DNA of 64,000 nt from Anaerolineae bacterium (lineage in GTDB: Bacteria > Chloroflexota > Anaerolineae > Aggregatilineales > Phototrophicaceae), in NCBI GenBank assembly GCA_022823165.1, contig JAJDXR010000051.1, positions 1 through 64,000 of the forward strand, written 5' to 3'. The notes beneath the pieces were generated by a model. It was not told the DNA's origin and ran no database searches. It was given only the letters and a program-made list of their open reading frames with translations. This document shows, piece by piece, positions 8,846 to 18,238 of this stretch. The position numbers and the translations under genes are program-made. The first letter of the stretch is position 1; every line of letters begins with the position of its first letter.

Positions 8846-9979
8846 CTACCCCAGCAGCGCCTCGACCTCGCCGCGCACCCGCGCGTCATCCTCGCGCCGA
8901 TGCAGATCGCTCAGCAATTTGCTGCTGTCGAGCGCCATCGTCCGCCACAGCGCCCATGCCGCATGACCGCGCACCAGCGCGCTGGCGTCGTAGAGCAGCT
9001 GAATCAGATGCGGAATCGCCTGCTCATTACGCCAGTTGCCCGCGGCGATGCAGGCATTGCGCACGATGCGCTCACGCCTCACGCGTTCCACCGGCGTCCG
9101 TCGGAACATGGCGCGGAAACTCGCCTCATTGGACATCAGGATATCGGTCAGCCTGGGCGCCACCCGGTCCAAATCAAGCGGCAGGAATGCCACCTCGTCG
9201 GTCTCCTCGGCGAAGCGCTGAAAGGGGCAGACATCCATGCAAATGTCGCAGCCGAAGATCCAGTTGCCGAAGTCGGGGCGCAGCTCGCGGTCGATCCAGC
9301 CCTGGTTCTCGATGGTGTGATAGCTGATGCAGCGCCGCGCGTCCAGCACGAAGGGCTCGGGGAAGGCATCGGTCGGGCAGGCCGCCAGGCAGCGCGTACA
9401 AGTCCCGCACATGCTCTCGCGATGCGGCGAATCATAGTCGTCAAACTCCAGCGACGTCAGGATCTCGCCGAGGAAGAAATAGCTGCCCTGGCGCGGATGG
9501 ATCAGCATGGTGTTCTTGCCGATGAAGCCCAGGCCCGCTTGCTGAGCGTGGCTGCGCTCCAGGATGGCGCCCGTGTCGACGTAGACCTTCTGCGCCGGCG
9601 CGCCTCCGCTTGTCTCCGCCAGCCATTCGGCGAAGGTTTCCAGCCGCAGCTTCAGCACACGGTGGTAGTCCAGCCCCCAGGCGTAGGCGGCGATGCGCCC
9701 GCGAGAGGGATCGTGCAGGGTTTCTTCAGCGGCGTAGCGCGCGTAATAATCCAGGCCGACCAGGATCAGCGTCTTGGCGCCGGGCATAATCTCGCGCAGA
9801 TCTTGCCGCCGCTTGACGCGATCGGGCCGCGCCATATAGCCCATCGCGCCCTGCATGCCGCGCTCAATCCAGCGCAGGTAGGCGGCGAGCGTCGGCGACG
9901 GCCGCGCCGGCGTTATCCCGCAGAGATTAAAGCCGAGGTCGCGGGCTTTCCGCTTGACGTCTGATAGTCGCAGCGCCAT
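8846..9979 (-). CDS. queG: epoxyqueuosine reductase
   Basis: A 377-aa protein that carries out the last step of queuosine tRNA modification, reducing epoxyqueuosine with cobalamin. The catalytic Asp lies in 'VDTGAILERS', followed by 'GLGFIGKNTMLI'. Two ferredoxin-type 4Fe-4S motifs are visible: 'CGTCTRCLAACP' and 'CDICMDVCP'. A HEAT-like C-terminal tail follows (about 310-377). The ATG at 9979 is preferred over an in-frame TTG at 9982. It stands alone, without other queuosine genes, between the surface protein and the small metal-binding gene. Confidence 0.93.
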   Translation of the reverse strand: MALRLSDVKRKARDLGFNLCGITPARPSPTLAAYLRWIERGMQGAMGYMARPDRVKRRQDLREIMPGAKTLILVGLDYYARYAAEETLHDPSRGRIAAYAWGLDYHRVLKLRLETFAEWLAETSGGAPAQKVYVDTGAILERSHAQQAGLGFIGKNTMLIHPRQGSYFFLGEILTSLEFDDYDSPHRESMCGTCTRCLAACPTDAFPEPFVLDARRCISYHTIENQGWIDRELRPDFGNWIFGCDICMDVCPFQRFAEETDEVAFLPLDLDRVAPRLTDILMSNEASFRAMFRRTPVERVRRERIVRNACIAAGNWRNEQAIPHLIQLLYDASALVRGHAAWALWRTMALDSSKLLSDLHRREDDARVRGEVEALLG

Positions 9980-10039
9980 CAAGTCAGCCTGCTATGCCCG
10001 GAATGACAAAGCGAAGTGTAGCGAAAAATGTCGCTGGCG

Positions 10040-10249
10040 CTATTTTGAAGCTGGCGGATAGTCGATTTGCTCAAGGGCCGCGACAATGCTGTCCTGGCTC
10101 GCTGGCGCGCTGAAATCGACCTGAATGCTGCGCGCCGCCACATCGCCGCTGACGCCGCTCACGCCTTCTAATTCACTCAATTCGTTCTTGATGGCTTGCA
10201 CACAGCCCGCGCAGCCGATACCGGGTATCTCAAGTTTTAAGCTGCTCAT
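10040..10249 (-). CDS. small CxxC heavy-metal-associated protein (CopZ-like)
   Basis: A 69-aa single-domain protein of the HMA fold. The metal site is 'GIGCAGCV' near residue 10, followed by the usual beta-alpha-beta pattern ending in 'IDYPP'. Such proteins carry Cu+ or similar ions to a P-type ATPase or regulator, but none is present nearby. The start at 10249 is set by a GGAGAG site 7-10 nt upstream; a longer reading from 10348 would add 33 residues with no domain sense. The metal cannot be told from sequence alone. Confidence 0.8.
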   Translation of the reverse strand: MSSLKLEIPGIGCAGCVQAIKNELSELEGVSGVSGDVAARSIQVDFSAPASQDSIVAALEQIDYPPASK

Positions 10250-10552
10250 GCGCTTTACTCTCCTCTCAGTTTCATTTTGTGCTTCAGTCTTGAAAACTCT
10301 CAGTAAAAACAAGTTTGTCATGCAAATTTGCAGCATCGGCTCAGCCAAGGCTGCCCCCTACAGGATTCGAAATATAGTCGAAAGTTCTAGGGGCGAGCCT
10401 TGGCTCGCCCAATTTGCGACGAATCCAACGGGCGACCCGCCGGGTCGCCCCTACCATGGAAACATGGTGCAATTGCGCCCCGCGGACAGTAGTATTCATT
10501 TTTGCAAGACTTACTCGCACTTACTTTTGATATCTACACTTACTTTTGATAT
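10250..10552. repeat. intergenic stretch with two GC-rich hairpins (GGGCGA.. family)
   Basis: No gene is seen here. GGGCGAGCC-TT-GGCTCGCCC at 10391-10410 and GGGCGACCC-GCC-GGGTCGCCC at 10430-10450 are two perfect 9-bp-arm hairpins; CTAC follows the second, and AGG precedes the first. A related sequence lies at 32915-32939. They sit downstream of gcdH and upstream of the metal-binding gene. They lack a T-run, so they look like a dispersed palindromic repeat rather than a standard terminator. Confidence 0.65.
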
Positions 10553-10556
10553 CTAC
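10519..10556. repeat. tandem duplication of a 19-bp unit at the gcdH stop codon
   Basis: ACTTACTTTTGATATCTAC occurs twice with no spacer (10519-10537, 10538-10556). The right copy includes the gcdH stop codon (TAG on the minus strand, 10553-10555). The left copy is therefore a repeat of the gene's last bases placed in the 3' untranslated region. Confidence 0.9.
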
Positions 10557-11740
10557 ATGAAGGCCTGTATGCCCGTTTGCGCGCGGCCCAAAATCAGCGC
10601 GTGGATATCGCTGGCGCCCTCGTAAGTATTAACCGCCTCCAGATTCATGACGTGGCGGATGATATGGAATTCGTCCGAGATGCCGTTACCGCCGTGCATG
10701 TCGCGCGCAATGCGGGCGATATCCAGGGCTTTGCCGCAGGAATTGCGCTTGACCAGCGAGATCATTTCCGGTGTGGCCGCATCCTGATCCAGCAGCCGCC
10801 CCACCCGCAAAGCGCCCTGCAAACCCAAAGCGATATCACTCATCATATTCGCCAGCTTAAATTGAATCAACTGATTCGCCGCCAGCGGACGCCCAAACTG
10901 CTGCCGGTCCAGCGTATAGCGACGGGCAGACTGCCAGCAGAATTCGGCCGCGCCCAGCGCGCCCCAGGCGATGCCGTAGCGCGCGCGATTCAAGCAGCCA
11001 AAGGGACCCTTCAAGCCGACAGCGCCGGGCAACAAGTTTTCATCAGGAACGAAGACCTCGTCCATCACGATCTCGCCGGTGCTGCTGGCGCGCAAGCTGA
11101 ACTTGCCTTCGATTGCGGGCGCCGTCAATCCCGTCATGCCCTTGTCCAGGATAAAGCCGCGTATCGCGCCTTCGCGCTCGCCGCCAAAAGTCTTAGCCCA
11201 GACGATAAACACGTGGGCGATCGGCGAATTGGTGATCCACATTTTGCTGCCCTGCAGGGTCCAGCCGCCGTCTACTTTCGTGGCCCGCGTTTCCATGCCG
11301 CCGGGATCGCTGCCGTGGTTGGGCTCGGTCAAGCCGAAGCAGCCGATCCATTCGCCGCTGACCAGTTTGGGCAAATAACGCTGGCGCTGCTCGTCGTTGC
11401 CGTAGGCAAAGATCGGATACACAACCAGCGAGCTTTGCACACTCATGGCGCTGCGATAGCTGCTGTCCACCCGCTCAATCTCGCGCGCGATCAAGCCATA
11501 GCAGACATAATTCAAGCCAGCGCCGCCATGCGCTTCCGGCAAGGTCGCGCCCAGAATGCCCAGCTCGGCCATTTCATAGTAGATGTCGCGATCAAAGACT
11601 TCATGGCGATTGGCCGCCAGGATGCGCGGCATGAGCCGATCCTGGCAATAGTCGCGCGCGGCATCGCGCACCATCCGCTCTTCTTCGCTGAGCTGCTCGT
11701 TGAGCAGGAAGGGGTCGTCCCACTGGAATTGCTTCGTCAT
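10553..11740 (-). CDS. gcdH: glutaryl-CoA dehydrogenase (acyl-CoA dehydrogenase family)
   Basis: A 395-aa FAD enzyme that oxidises and decarboxylates glutaryl-CoA to crotonyl-CoA in lysine/tryptophan breakdown. Family marks include '[13 protein letters not shown]' (FAD/substrate binding), 'MWITNSP', '[16 protein letters not shown]' and the C-terminal '[18 protein letters not shown]' with the catalytic Glu. These last two blocks favour GcdH over generic acyl-CoA dehydrogenases. ATG 11740 is preferred over a TTG at 11743. No partner electron-transfer flavoprotein is nearby. A 19-bp tandem repeat covers its stop codon. It is divergent from uvrA. Confidence 0.85.
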   Translation of the reverse strand: MTKQFQWDDPFLLNEQLSEEERMVRDAARDYCQDRLMPRILAANRHEVFDRDIYYEMAELGILGATLPEAHGGAGLNYVCYGLIAREIERVDSSYRSAMSVQSSLVVYPIFAYGNDEQRQRYLPKLVSGEWIGCFGLTEPNHGSDPGGMETRATKVDGGWTLQGSKMWITNSPIAHVFIVWAKTFGGEREGAIRGFILDKGMTGLTAPAIEGKFSLRASSTGEIVMDEVFVPDENLLPGAVGLKGPFGCLNRARYGIAWGALGAAEFCWQSARRYTLDRQQFGRPLAANQLIQFKLANMMSDIALGLQGALRVGRLLDQDAATPEMISLVKRNSCGKALDIARIARDMHGGNGISDEFHIIRHVMNLEAVNTYEGASDIHALILGRAQTGIQAFM

Positions 11741-11850
11741 CAAGACCTCGTCTGGCTGCGCGCCGCTGATCCTAGTTTATCATACCGGTTTTGCCGCTCA
11801 TTTTGTACGCGGAAACGATAACGGCAAGGGCTCTCCTAGAACGGATTGTC

Positions 11851-11881
11851 TGTTCAAATACCAGCCCCCAGCGGTTATAAT
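11851..11881 (+). promoter_or_regulatory. possible uvrA promoter
   Basis: TATAAT at 11876-11881 is a perfect -10 box about 104 bp before the uvrA ATG. The best -35 match is TGTTCA at 11851-11856, with a long 19-bp spacer. No LexA-like box was recognised. Supported by motif and position only. Confidence 0.35.
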
Positions 11882-11984
11882 GCGCTGGCGCCGGCTGCTG
11901 TGTCAGGCGCAAATTCCAGCCCGTCAAGAGACAGCTAAGCTGGCTGACATTCACACGATATTACGCGAACGGACCCAGAGCTTC

Positions 11985-14882
11985 ATGCAAGACAAAATCA
12001 TCGTACGCGGCGCGCGCGAACACAATCTCAAGAACATTGACGTGGAAATCCCGCGCAATCAACTGGTGGTCATCACGGGTTTGTCCGGCTCGGGCAAGTC
12101 ATCGCTGGCTTTTGACACGATTTTCGCCGAGGGCCAGCGGCGCTATGTCGAGAGCTTGAGCAGCTACGCGCGGCAATTTCTGGGGCTGATGGAGAAGCCG
12201 GATGTCGATCAGATTGAGGGCTTAAGCCCGGCCGTCTCGATCGACCAGAAAAGCGTCAGCCACAATCCGCGCTCGACGGTCGGCACCGTGACCGAGATCT
12301 ACGATTATCTGCGACTGCTTTACGCCCGCGTCGGCATCCCGCATTGTCCCGTTTGCGGCGTCGAGGTGTCGGCGCAAAGCGCGCAGCAGATTGTGGATCA
12401 GGTCCTGGGCATGCCGGCCGACAGCCGGATTCAGGTGCTGGCGCCGGTGATCCACCGCAAAAAGGGCAATCATACCAAGGTGCTCGACGATATCGGCAAG
12501 CAGGGCTTCGCGCGCGTTCGCGTTGATGGCGAAGTGCGGGACCTGGACGAAGAAATTAAGCTGGATCGCTATGTCATCCACGATATCGAGATTGTGGTTG
12601 ACCGCTTGATCATCCGCCAATATGACGAGGGACAATACGAAGAGGCGACTGCTTTCGAGACACGCCTCACCGATGCCGTCGAAACGGCACTGGAATTGGG
12701 CGACGGGCGAATCATCATCCAGGATGTGACCGACCGCCATAATTCGATTGATCACCTGTACAGTGAAGACCTGGCTTGCCCCAACGGGCACGGCAGCGTG
12801 CCGCAGCCGGAGCCGCGGCTGTTCAGTTTCAACACGCCTAGCGGGGCTTGCCCAACTTGCCAGGGTTTGGGCTTTAGCCAGGAGATTGACCCGGACATGA
12901 TCGTGCCGGACAAGGAGATTTCCATCGCTGACGGCGCCATCCAAGCCAACGGTCATAGCGTGGAAGATAAGCGCGGCTGGAATTGGAATGTCTACACCAG
13001 CCTGGCGCGAGCTTATGGCTTCAGGCTTGATGCGCCCTGGAAGAAGCTGAGCAAGAAGCATCAGGAAGTGGTCTTGTATGGCTCGGGCGACAAACGCTTT
13101 GACGTCACCTACTATCACTCCAGCGGCCAGCAGCGCAGTTGGTCAACGCGGCACGAAGGCGTCATTCCCAATCTGCAGCGGCGCTACGGGCAGACTGAGT
13201 CGGAGTTTATTCGCGGCAAGATTCAGGAGTATATGCGCGAGATTCCTTGTCGCTCCTGCGGCGGCCGGCGGCTGCGCCCGGAAGCCCTGTCGGTCACCAT
13301 CGGCGGCAATACCATCCATGACATCACGCATTTGCCCATTGACGAGTTGAGCGTCTGGGTGGAATCGCTGCGAGGCCACGGCGCGATTTTGAGCGACCGC
13401 GAGCAGCAGATCGCGCATCAGATTCTGCGCGAGCTCACTTCAAGAGTTGGCTTCTTGAGCAATGTCGGGCTGAATTATTTGTCGCTATCGCGCAGCGCGG
13501 CCACCCTTAGCGGCGGCGAATCACAGCGGATTCGCCTGGCGACGCAGGTCGGCAGTCAACTGACCGGCGTCTTGTATGTGCTGGACGAGCCGTCCATCGG
13601 CTTGCATCAGCGCGATAACAAGCGCCTGATACGCACCTTGACCGGCTTGCGCGATATTGGCAACACCGTGCTGGTGGTCGAGCATGATGAGGACACCATG
13701 CGCTCCTCCGACTGGCTGATTGACCTGGGACCAGGAGCGGGCGAGCACGGCGGCGAAGTCATCGCGGCGGGCATACCGGCGGAAGTGGCGCGCTGCGCGG
13801 AAAGCCGCACCGGCGCCTTTTTATCCGGGCGTTTCCAGATTCCTTTGCCAGGCAGCCGCCGCGAGGGATCGGGTGAGGCGCTGACCATCAAAGGCGCGCG
13901 CGCCAACAACCTCAAAAGTATCGATGTAGATTTTCCGCTGCGGAAATTGATCTGCGTGACGGGCGTTAGCGGCAGCGGCAAGTCGTCTTTGGTGGTGGAG
14001 ACGCTTTATCGCCGCCTGGCGCAGTTGATTAACCGCAGCCGCGAACGAGCGGGACCGCACGACGAAATAATCGGCGCGGATAAAATCGACAAAATTATCA
14101 ATATTGATCAGAGCCCGATCGGGCGTACGCCGCGCAGCAATCCCGGCACCTATACCAAGATGTTCGACGATATCCGCAGCCTGTTCGCCGAATTGCCCGA
14201 GAGCAAGATTCGCGGCTACAAAGCGGGCCGTTTCAGCTTCAACGTCAAAGGCGGCCGCTGCGAGAATTGCGAGGGCCAAGGGCTGATCAAGATCGAAATG
14301 CAATTTTTGCCTGATGTCTACGTGCAGTGCGAAGTCTGCCGCGGCACACGCTACAACCGCGAAACGCTGCAAGTTCATTTCAAGGGCAAGTCAATCGCCG
14401 ATGCGCTCAGCATGACGGTCAGCGAGGGTCTGGCCTTCTTCGAGAATTTGCCGCGCATCCGCCGCAAACTGGAGACCCTGGACGCGGTGGGGCTGGGTTA
14501 TATCCGCATTGGGCAGCCGGCTACCACCTTGAGCGGCGGCGAGGCGCAGCGCATCAAGTTGAGCCGCGAGCTATCGAAGCGCGCTACCGGCCAGACGCTC
14601 TACATTTTGGATGAACCGTCGACTGGTCTGCACGCCTTCGATGTCGCCAAGCTGATCAACGTACTGCAGAAGCTGGCTGACAGCGGCAATACCATTGTCG
14701 TGATCGAGCACAATCTCGACATTGTAAAAGTCGCTGACCATATCATTGACCTCGGGCCGGAGGGCGGCGGCGGCGGCGGCGAAATCATCGCTCAGGGCAC
14801 CCCGGAAGCAGTAGCGGCCAACGAAGCCAGCTATACCGGGCAGTACCTGGCGCCCTACTTGAGAATTCCGGAGCCGGCCTGA
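11985..14882 (+). CDS. uvrA: excinuclease ABC subunit A
   Basis: A 965-aa DNA-damage recognition ATPase of nucleotide excision repair. Two ABC cassettes are present: Walker A 'GLSGSGKSSLAFDT' near residue 31 and 'GVSGSGKSSLVVET' near 660, with signature 'LSGGESQRIRLA' and 'LSGGEAQRIKLS'. Zinc-binding cysteines occur in 'CPVCG', 'ACPTCQG' and 'GRCENCEGQG..CEVCRGTRYN'. Length is normal for UvrA. ATG 11985 ('MQDKIIVRGAREHNL') is the usual family start; longer upstream readings are not supported. A glycine run from a GGC repeat (14762-14781) near the C-terminus is in frame and harmless. Confidence 0.97.
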   Translation: MQDKIIVRGAREHNLKNIDVEIPRNQLVVITGLSGSGKSSLAFDTIFAEGQRRYVESLSSYARQFLGLMEKPDVDQIEGLSPAVSIDQKSVSHNPRSTVGTVTEIYDYLRLLYARVGIPHCPVCGVEVSAQSAQQIVDQVLGMPADSRIQVLAPVIHRKKGNHTKVLDDIGKQGFARVRVDGEVRDLDEEIKLDRYVIHDIEIVVDRLIIRQYDEGQYEEATAFETRLTDAVETALELGDGRIIIQDVTDRHNSIDHLYSEDLACPNGHGSVPQPEPRLFSFNTPSGACPTCQGLGFSQEIDPDMIVPDKEISIADGAIQANGHSVEDKRGWNWNVYTSLARAYGFRLDAPWKKLSKKHQEVVLYGSGDKRFDVTYYHSSGQQRSWSTRHEGVIPNLQRRYGQTESEFIRGKIQEYMREIPCRSCGGRRLRPEALSVTIGGNTIHDITHLPIDELSVWVESLRGHGAILSDREQQIAHQILRELTSRVGFLSNVGLNYLSLSRSAATLSGGESQRIRLATQVGSQLTGVLYVLDEPSIGLHQRDNKRLIRTLTGLRDIGNTVLVVEHDEDTMRSSDWLIDLGPGAGEHGGEVIAAGIPAEVARCAESRTGAFLSGRFQIPLPGSRREGSGEALTIKGARANNLKSIDVDFPLRKLICVTGVSGSGKSSLVVETLYRRLAQLINRSRERAGPHDEIIGADKIDKIINIDQSPIGRTPRSNPGTYTKMFDDIRSLFAELPESKIRGYKAGRFSFNVKGGRCENCEGQGLIKIEMQFLPDVYVQCEVCRGTRYNRETLQVHFKGKSIADALSMTVSEGLAFFENLPRIRRKLETLDAVGLGYIRIGQPATTLSGGEAQRIKLSRELSKRATGQTLYILDEPSTGLHAFDVAKLINVLQKLADSGNTIVVIEHNLDIVKVADHIIDLGPEGGGGGGEIIAQGTPEAVAANEASYTGQYLAPYLRIPEPA

Positions 14883-14907
14883 TGTCCCCGGCGCTGGGCG
14901 CATAATT

Positions 14908-16146
14908 GTGGCGAGATTCTGGTTTATTTCGGCCCCGCTTTTCAGCCACACCGATTGGGGCGGCTTCTTCGAGACAGCGCAAGCGCTGCAGGCTCGCGGG
15001 CACGATCTGCTCTGGCTGAGCGAAGCGCCGCTGGCGCCGACGATAAATCAACGGGGCATCGCCTTCCGCGCTATCCGCAAGACCGGCTGGCTCTGGCCGC
15101 CGCCGCCGCCGCCCGATCTAAGCAGTCTTCCGCCACAAGAGGCGGTCATGCTGCGTTACAAGCGGGCGCTGGATACCTGGCTGAGCGAAGACCTGGTCGC
15201 TGAAGCCGTCGAGGCATTGCTGGATCTGGAAGATGAAATCGGCAGGCCCGACGCCATCGTCTCCGATCCCTTTCTCAGCGCGTCAGCCATCGCTGCCGAG
15301 CTGTTGGATGCGCCGCTGGTCATCTGCGGCTGGCCCGCGCAAGCGGCGCTGGACGCCAACGCCCTATTCCCGGTGCAGCGCGATCTGAGCAGCGACAGTC
15401 AGCGCCGGATTCAGCGGCTCTGCCAGCGCTTCGGCATCAGTGGACGCAACTTCTCAGGCGGATCGACGCCGTCGATCGTCAGCGAGGCGCTGCATATTTC
15501 TTATTTCACGCCGGGCTGGTATGGCGGGGAGCAGGCGACGATTTTGCCGCAGACGGAATTCCTTGGCGGCGCGCCCAAGCGACCGGCCAATCCCCCGCCG
15601 CAGTGGCTGACGGACATTCCGCCCGAGCGCCCGCTGGGTTTAGTCACCCTGGGCACGGTGTTCACCGGCGACCTGGGCTTTTACAGTTGGGCGGCTCAAG
15701 CCGTCGCGAGCGCGGGACTCATCCCCATCGTAACGCTGGGCTGGAATCCGATTTCGGCCGAGAAGAAAGCGGAACTGAAGCGAGCGCTGCCGGCCGGGAC
15801 GCGGCTTCTAAATTGGGCGCCTTACGAGCATGTGCTGCCGCGCTGCCAGCTGATGATTCATCATGGGGGCATGGGCACGACGCACGGCGCTGTCGTACAC
15901 GGCTTGCCGCAGATTGTGGTTCCGCACGCCGCCGATCAGCGGATTCAGGCGCGGCGGGTGGCCGAGGCGAAGGTGGGTTTGCATCTGACGGCGCACGATG
16001 TGCGGCAGGGTCAACTGCGCGAAGGGGCGCAGGCGCTGCTGGACGCGGACTGGGTGTTGGAGAAGGCGCGAATCCTGGCGCGGGAGATGGCGGCGCTGGG
16101 CGGGGTCGCGTGGGCGGCGGAGTTAGTTGAGGGGGTGGTGGGTTAG
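14908..16146 (+). CDS. UGT/MGT-type glycosyltransferase (GT1 fold)
   Basis: A 412-aa GT-B fold enzyme. The N-terminal half binds the acceptor; the C-terminal donor site has 'HHGGMGTTHGAVVHGLPQIV' followed by 'PHAADQ', the nucleotide-sugar motif of macrolide/flavonoid/sterol-type UDP-glycosyltransferases. A Pro-rich loop (six prolines near residue 64) interrupts the first domain. The start is GTG 14908, 25 bp after uvrA. The acceptor is unknown. It converges on the RloB gene, sharing 4 bp at the stop codons. Confidence 0.82.
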   Translation: MARFWFISAPLFSHTDWGGFFETAQALQARGHDLLWLSEAPLAPTINQRGIAFRAIRKTGWLWPPPPPPDLSSLPPQEAVMLRYKRALDTWLSEDLVAEAVEALLDLEDEIGRPDAIVSDPFLSASAIAAELLDAPLVICGWPAQAALDANALFPVQRDLSSDSQRRIQRLCQRFGISGRNFSGGSTPSIVSEALHISYFTPGWYGGEQATILPQTEFLGGAPKRPANPPPQWLTDIPPERPLGLVTLGTVFTGDLGFYSWAAQAVASAGLIPIVTLGWNPISAEKKAELKRALPAGTRLLNWAPYEHVLPRCQLMIHHGGMGTTHGAVVHGLPQIVVPHAADQRIQARRVAEAKVGLHLTAHDVRQGQLREGAQALLDADWVLEKARILAREMAALGGVAWAAELVEGVVG

Positions 16147-16769
16147 GTTGCGGAGTCGCGGATGGACTCAATCAGCTTGTAAACGCGAGTGCCAAAACCT
16201 CGTAGCGCACGGTTGGCGCTTGTATTGTCAAGATCTTTAGCTTTAGTAATCGCTTTAGTGGTCTGGTTTGTATTAAAGTAGCGCTTACTTGTCACTTTTC
16301 CTTTCTGGTAAGACGGATCTACTATTTTGAGAATGTCTGTTACAGGCTTGCATGAGCCACCCGATGCCTTGCCAGCAAGCCCGCGAAGCTCATTCGGTCG
16401 CTTAAAGTGCAACAAAAGCCAAAGTTCGAAACACGGATAGCTTTCAGCTAAGCAATAGCTATTCTGGCGTATTCGCTTTGCAGCGCGTTCAAGATCCCAC
16501 CGATCTTTGTCAATTACAGCCCAATATTCATCGTCGTCGTTTGGATCGAATTTCTGTGCGATTCTTTCTTTAGCTTTGTCAAGTGAGTTGATAACGCTGT
16601 CTGGATCAGAATTGTCACCAGTCTGCTTTGCAAATGAAACATTGCTGAATCTGTCCTTGCCGATAAATCTCTTAATGTAATTCCTTTCTGTTGCGCCTTC
16701 AGTAGCAACAACAATGCGCTTGTTAACTTCCCGGAAACCGGTACGACGCTTCTTCTGTTTTCTGGTCAT
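16143..16769 (-). CDS. RloB-family protein (TOPRIM-like nuclease partner, AbiL-type defence)
   Basis: A 208-aa protein with the RloB pattern: 'VVATEGATERNYIKRF' near residue 21 (acidic start of a TOPRIM-like fold), 'YWAVIDKDRW' near 87 with the acidic pair, and 'ESYPCFELWLLLHF' near 113. The gene starts 2 nt after the stop of an AAA ATPase, as in RloA/RloB and AbiLi/AbiLii abortive-infection pairs. The ATPase probably senses phage and this subunit cuts or blocks nucleic acid; this is family inference. Base use is AT-rich compared with the neighbouring glycosyltransferase and PLD genes. Confidence 0.8.
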   Translation of the reverse strand: MTRKQKKRRTGFREVNKRIVVATEGATERNYIKRFIGKDRFSNVSFAKQTGDNSDPDSVINSLDKAKERIAQKFDPNDDDEYWAVIDKDRWDLERAAKRIRQNSYCLAESYPCFELWLLLHFKRPNELRGLAGKASGGSCKPVTDILKIVDPSYQKGKVTSKRYFNTNQTTKAITKAKDLDNTSANRALRGFGTRVYKLIESIRDSAT

Positions 16770-16771
16770 GA

Positions 16772-18151
16772 TTATTCTGCAGTCTCATGTTCGTGCAGGA
16801 TGGATAGAATAGGAATGGCACCGAACCGTCCACCTAAGTAACCCTTTTGGATATTCATATTATCTGGGAGCTTGAATTCTTCCAGCGAAAACAAGAGCGA
16901 AGAATTATTGCGGTCCTTTTCGATGAACCAAACCACGTCACGTCTTAATAGATCAAAGTCCAGCAATCCTGTGTCATGAGTCGTAACTATCAATTGGCTA
17001 CGACCCTTAACACTGCTAGTGAGGAACTGGTCCAAGACGTTATAAGTTAAATGGGTATGCAAACTTCGATCAAGTTCGTCTATCACGAAAACGTGATCTG
17101 ACTGTCCGCTGTGCAGGCGAAACAGCGCAGGCAAGAGTGCAAGCAGACGCCTAGTACCGTCCGATTCCGCTTGTAGATCAAAGGGGACGGCTCCCCCATC
17201 TTTAGGAAGTTCATGAAGAGTTACTAGCTTATAGGCTGAAAAATTGCTTGCCGCGTCAACGGTTAGATACTGTTCATTGCCGTAACGTCCAAATATGGCT
17301 CTCTGATCGGTATCGTTGGGGATTTGCTTTACGACTTCATTTATATGCTGCGCGAAATCGTCCGAAAGGTCTCTGTCAGCGTTGAATTCGATCGGTTGCA
17401 GATCAAACCCATCTATCCCAAGATCGAAAACATCAATTAGCTCTTTTAGCCTGCGCTCCAAATCGTCATCTTTCATCATTCCGAGTCCAATTCCCTGAGT
17501 GGGAATCGAGTCTGGAAACACAGGCACCAGCGTAAGATCAAACCAATCGTAAATGTGTGCTAGAAAGGGAATTCTCTGTTCTTCAAGTTCAACTTCAAGC
17601 CGTTTGTATTGAGTCAGGAACAATTGACGCGGATTTCCAGCCTTGGGCAAGAAATCCACGGGATCATCTTCATTCGAGGCCAATACATAGATTTCGTCAA
17701 ATTCTATATCTGTCTTACCGTCCGCAGTTGTTTTGCGCTCAAACAACATCCTTGCGCCGTCGGGATGAATCTCATGCAAAGATTCTTCACGCACACGCTG
17801 ACGATCTACTGAAAAGTAGTATTGGAAGCACTGCCCGATACCACACTGAATTTCAAACAGGAATTCCGACGGCTTCGCAGCACTTTCACCGTCGAGCAAA
17901 AACGGAGTAAGCCCGAGATATTCGGTCTTGAGCGTTCCGCTAGTAATGAAGTTCTGGGCAAAGCTCATCGCCTTTATCAGATTGGTCTTTCCTGACGCGT
18001 TTGCCCCGAAGATCACACCCGTCTTTAGAATCCGCATATCGCGGACTTTATGAACATGATCGGGGTGCTCGTCAGATTCACCCGCGAGCATTGAGAACTC
18101 CACTTCATCTTTGAATGACAGGAAGTTTTCGACGACGAATCGAATCAACAT
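16772..18151 (-). CDS. AAA family (SMC/OLD-like) ATPase, partner of RloB
   Basis: A 459-aa ATPase. It begins 'MLIRFVVENFLSFKDEVEFSM' (20 residues or fewer are diagnostic: 'ENFLSFKD'), then has Walker A 'GVIFGANASGKTNLIKA' near residue 42 and the late block 'VFVIDELDRSLHTHL' (Walker B) and 'QLIVTTHDTGLLD' (switch His). This is the AAA_15/AAA_21 layout of RloA and AbiLi. The start at 18151 is fixed by a GGAGGTG site 8 nt upstream; an ATG-less extension to 18187 is not supported. It forms a two-gene operon with rloB. Confidence 0.85.
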   Translation of the reverse strand: MLIRFVVENFLSFKDEVEFSMLAGESDEHPDHVHKVRDMRILKTGVIFGANASGKTNLIKAMSFAQNFITSGTLKTEYLGLTPFLLDGESAAKPSEFLFEIQCGIGQCFQYYFSVDRQRVREESLHEIHPDGARMLFERKTTADGKTDIEFDEIYVLASNEDDPVDFLPKAGNPRQLFLTQYKRLEVELEEQRIPFLAHIYDWFDLTLVPVFPDSIPTQGIGLGMMKDDDLERRLKELIDVFDLGIDGFDLQPIEFNADRDLSDDFAQHINEVVKQIPNDTDQRAIFGRYGNEQYLTVDAASNFSAYKLVTLHELPKDGGAVPFDLQAESDGTRRLLALLPALFRLHSGQSDHVFVIDELDRSLHTHLTYNVLDQFLTSSVKGRSQLIVTTHDTGLLDFDLLRRDVVWFIEKDRNNSSLLFSLEEFKLPDNMNIQKGYLGGRFGAIPILSILHEHETAE

Positions 18152-18238
18152 GATTTGGCACCTCCTAGCTGAAAGTGTGAAAATCACGTATCAACATTGT
18201 CCGACAATACCGTCAGAAAAGCAATGGATGTAGGTTCG

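Noticed and set aside
8900-9964. Long open frame opposite queG
   Set aside because: The QueG motifs on the minus strand are complete; the plus-strand product has no recognisable domain.
10577-11821. Long open frame opposite gcdH
   Set aside because: Shadow of the acyl-CoA dehydrogenase gene; no ribosome site or domain.
14762-14781. GGC repeat in uvrA as a possible phase-variable tract
   Set aside because: It is a trinucleotide repeat coding for Gly; changes would stay in frame.
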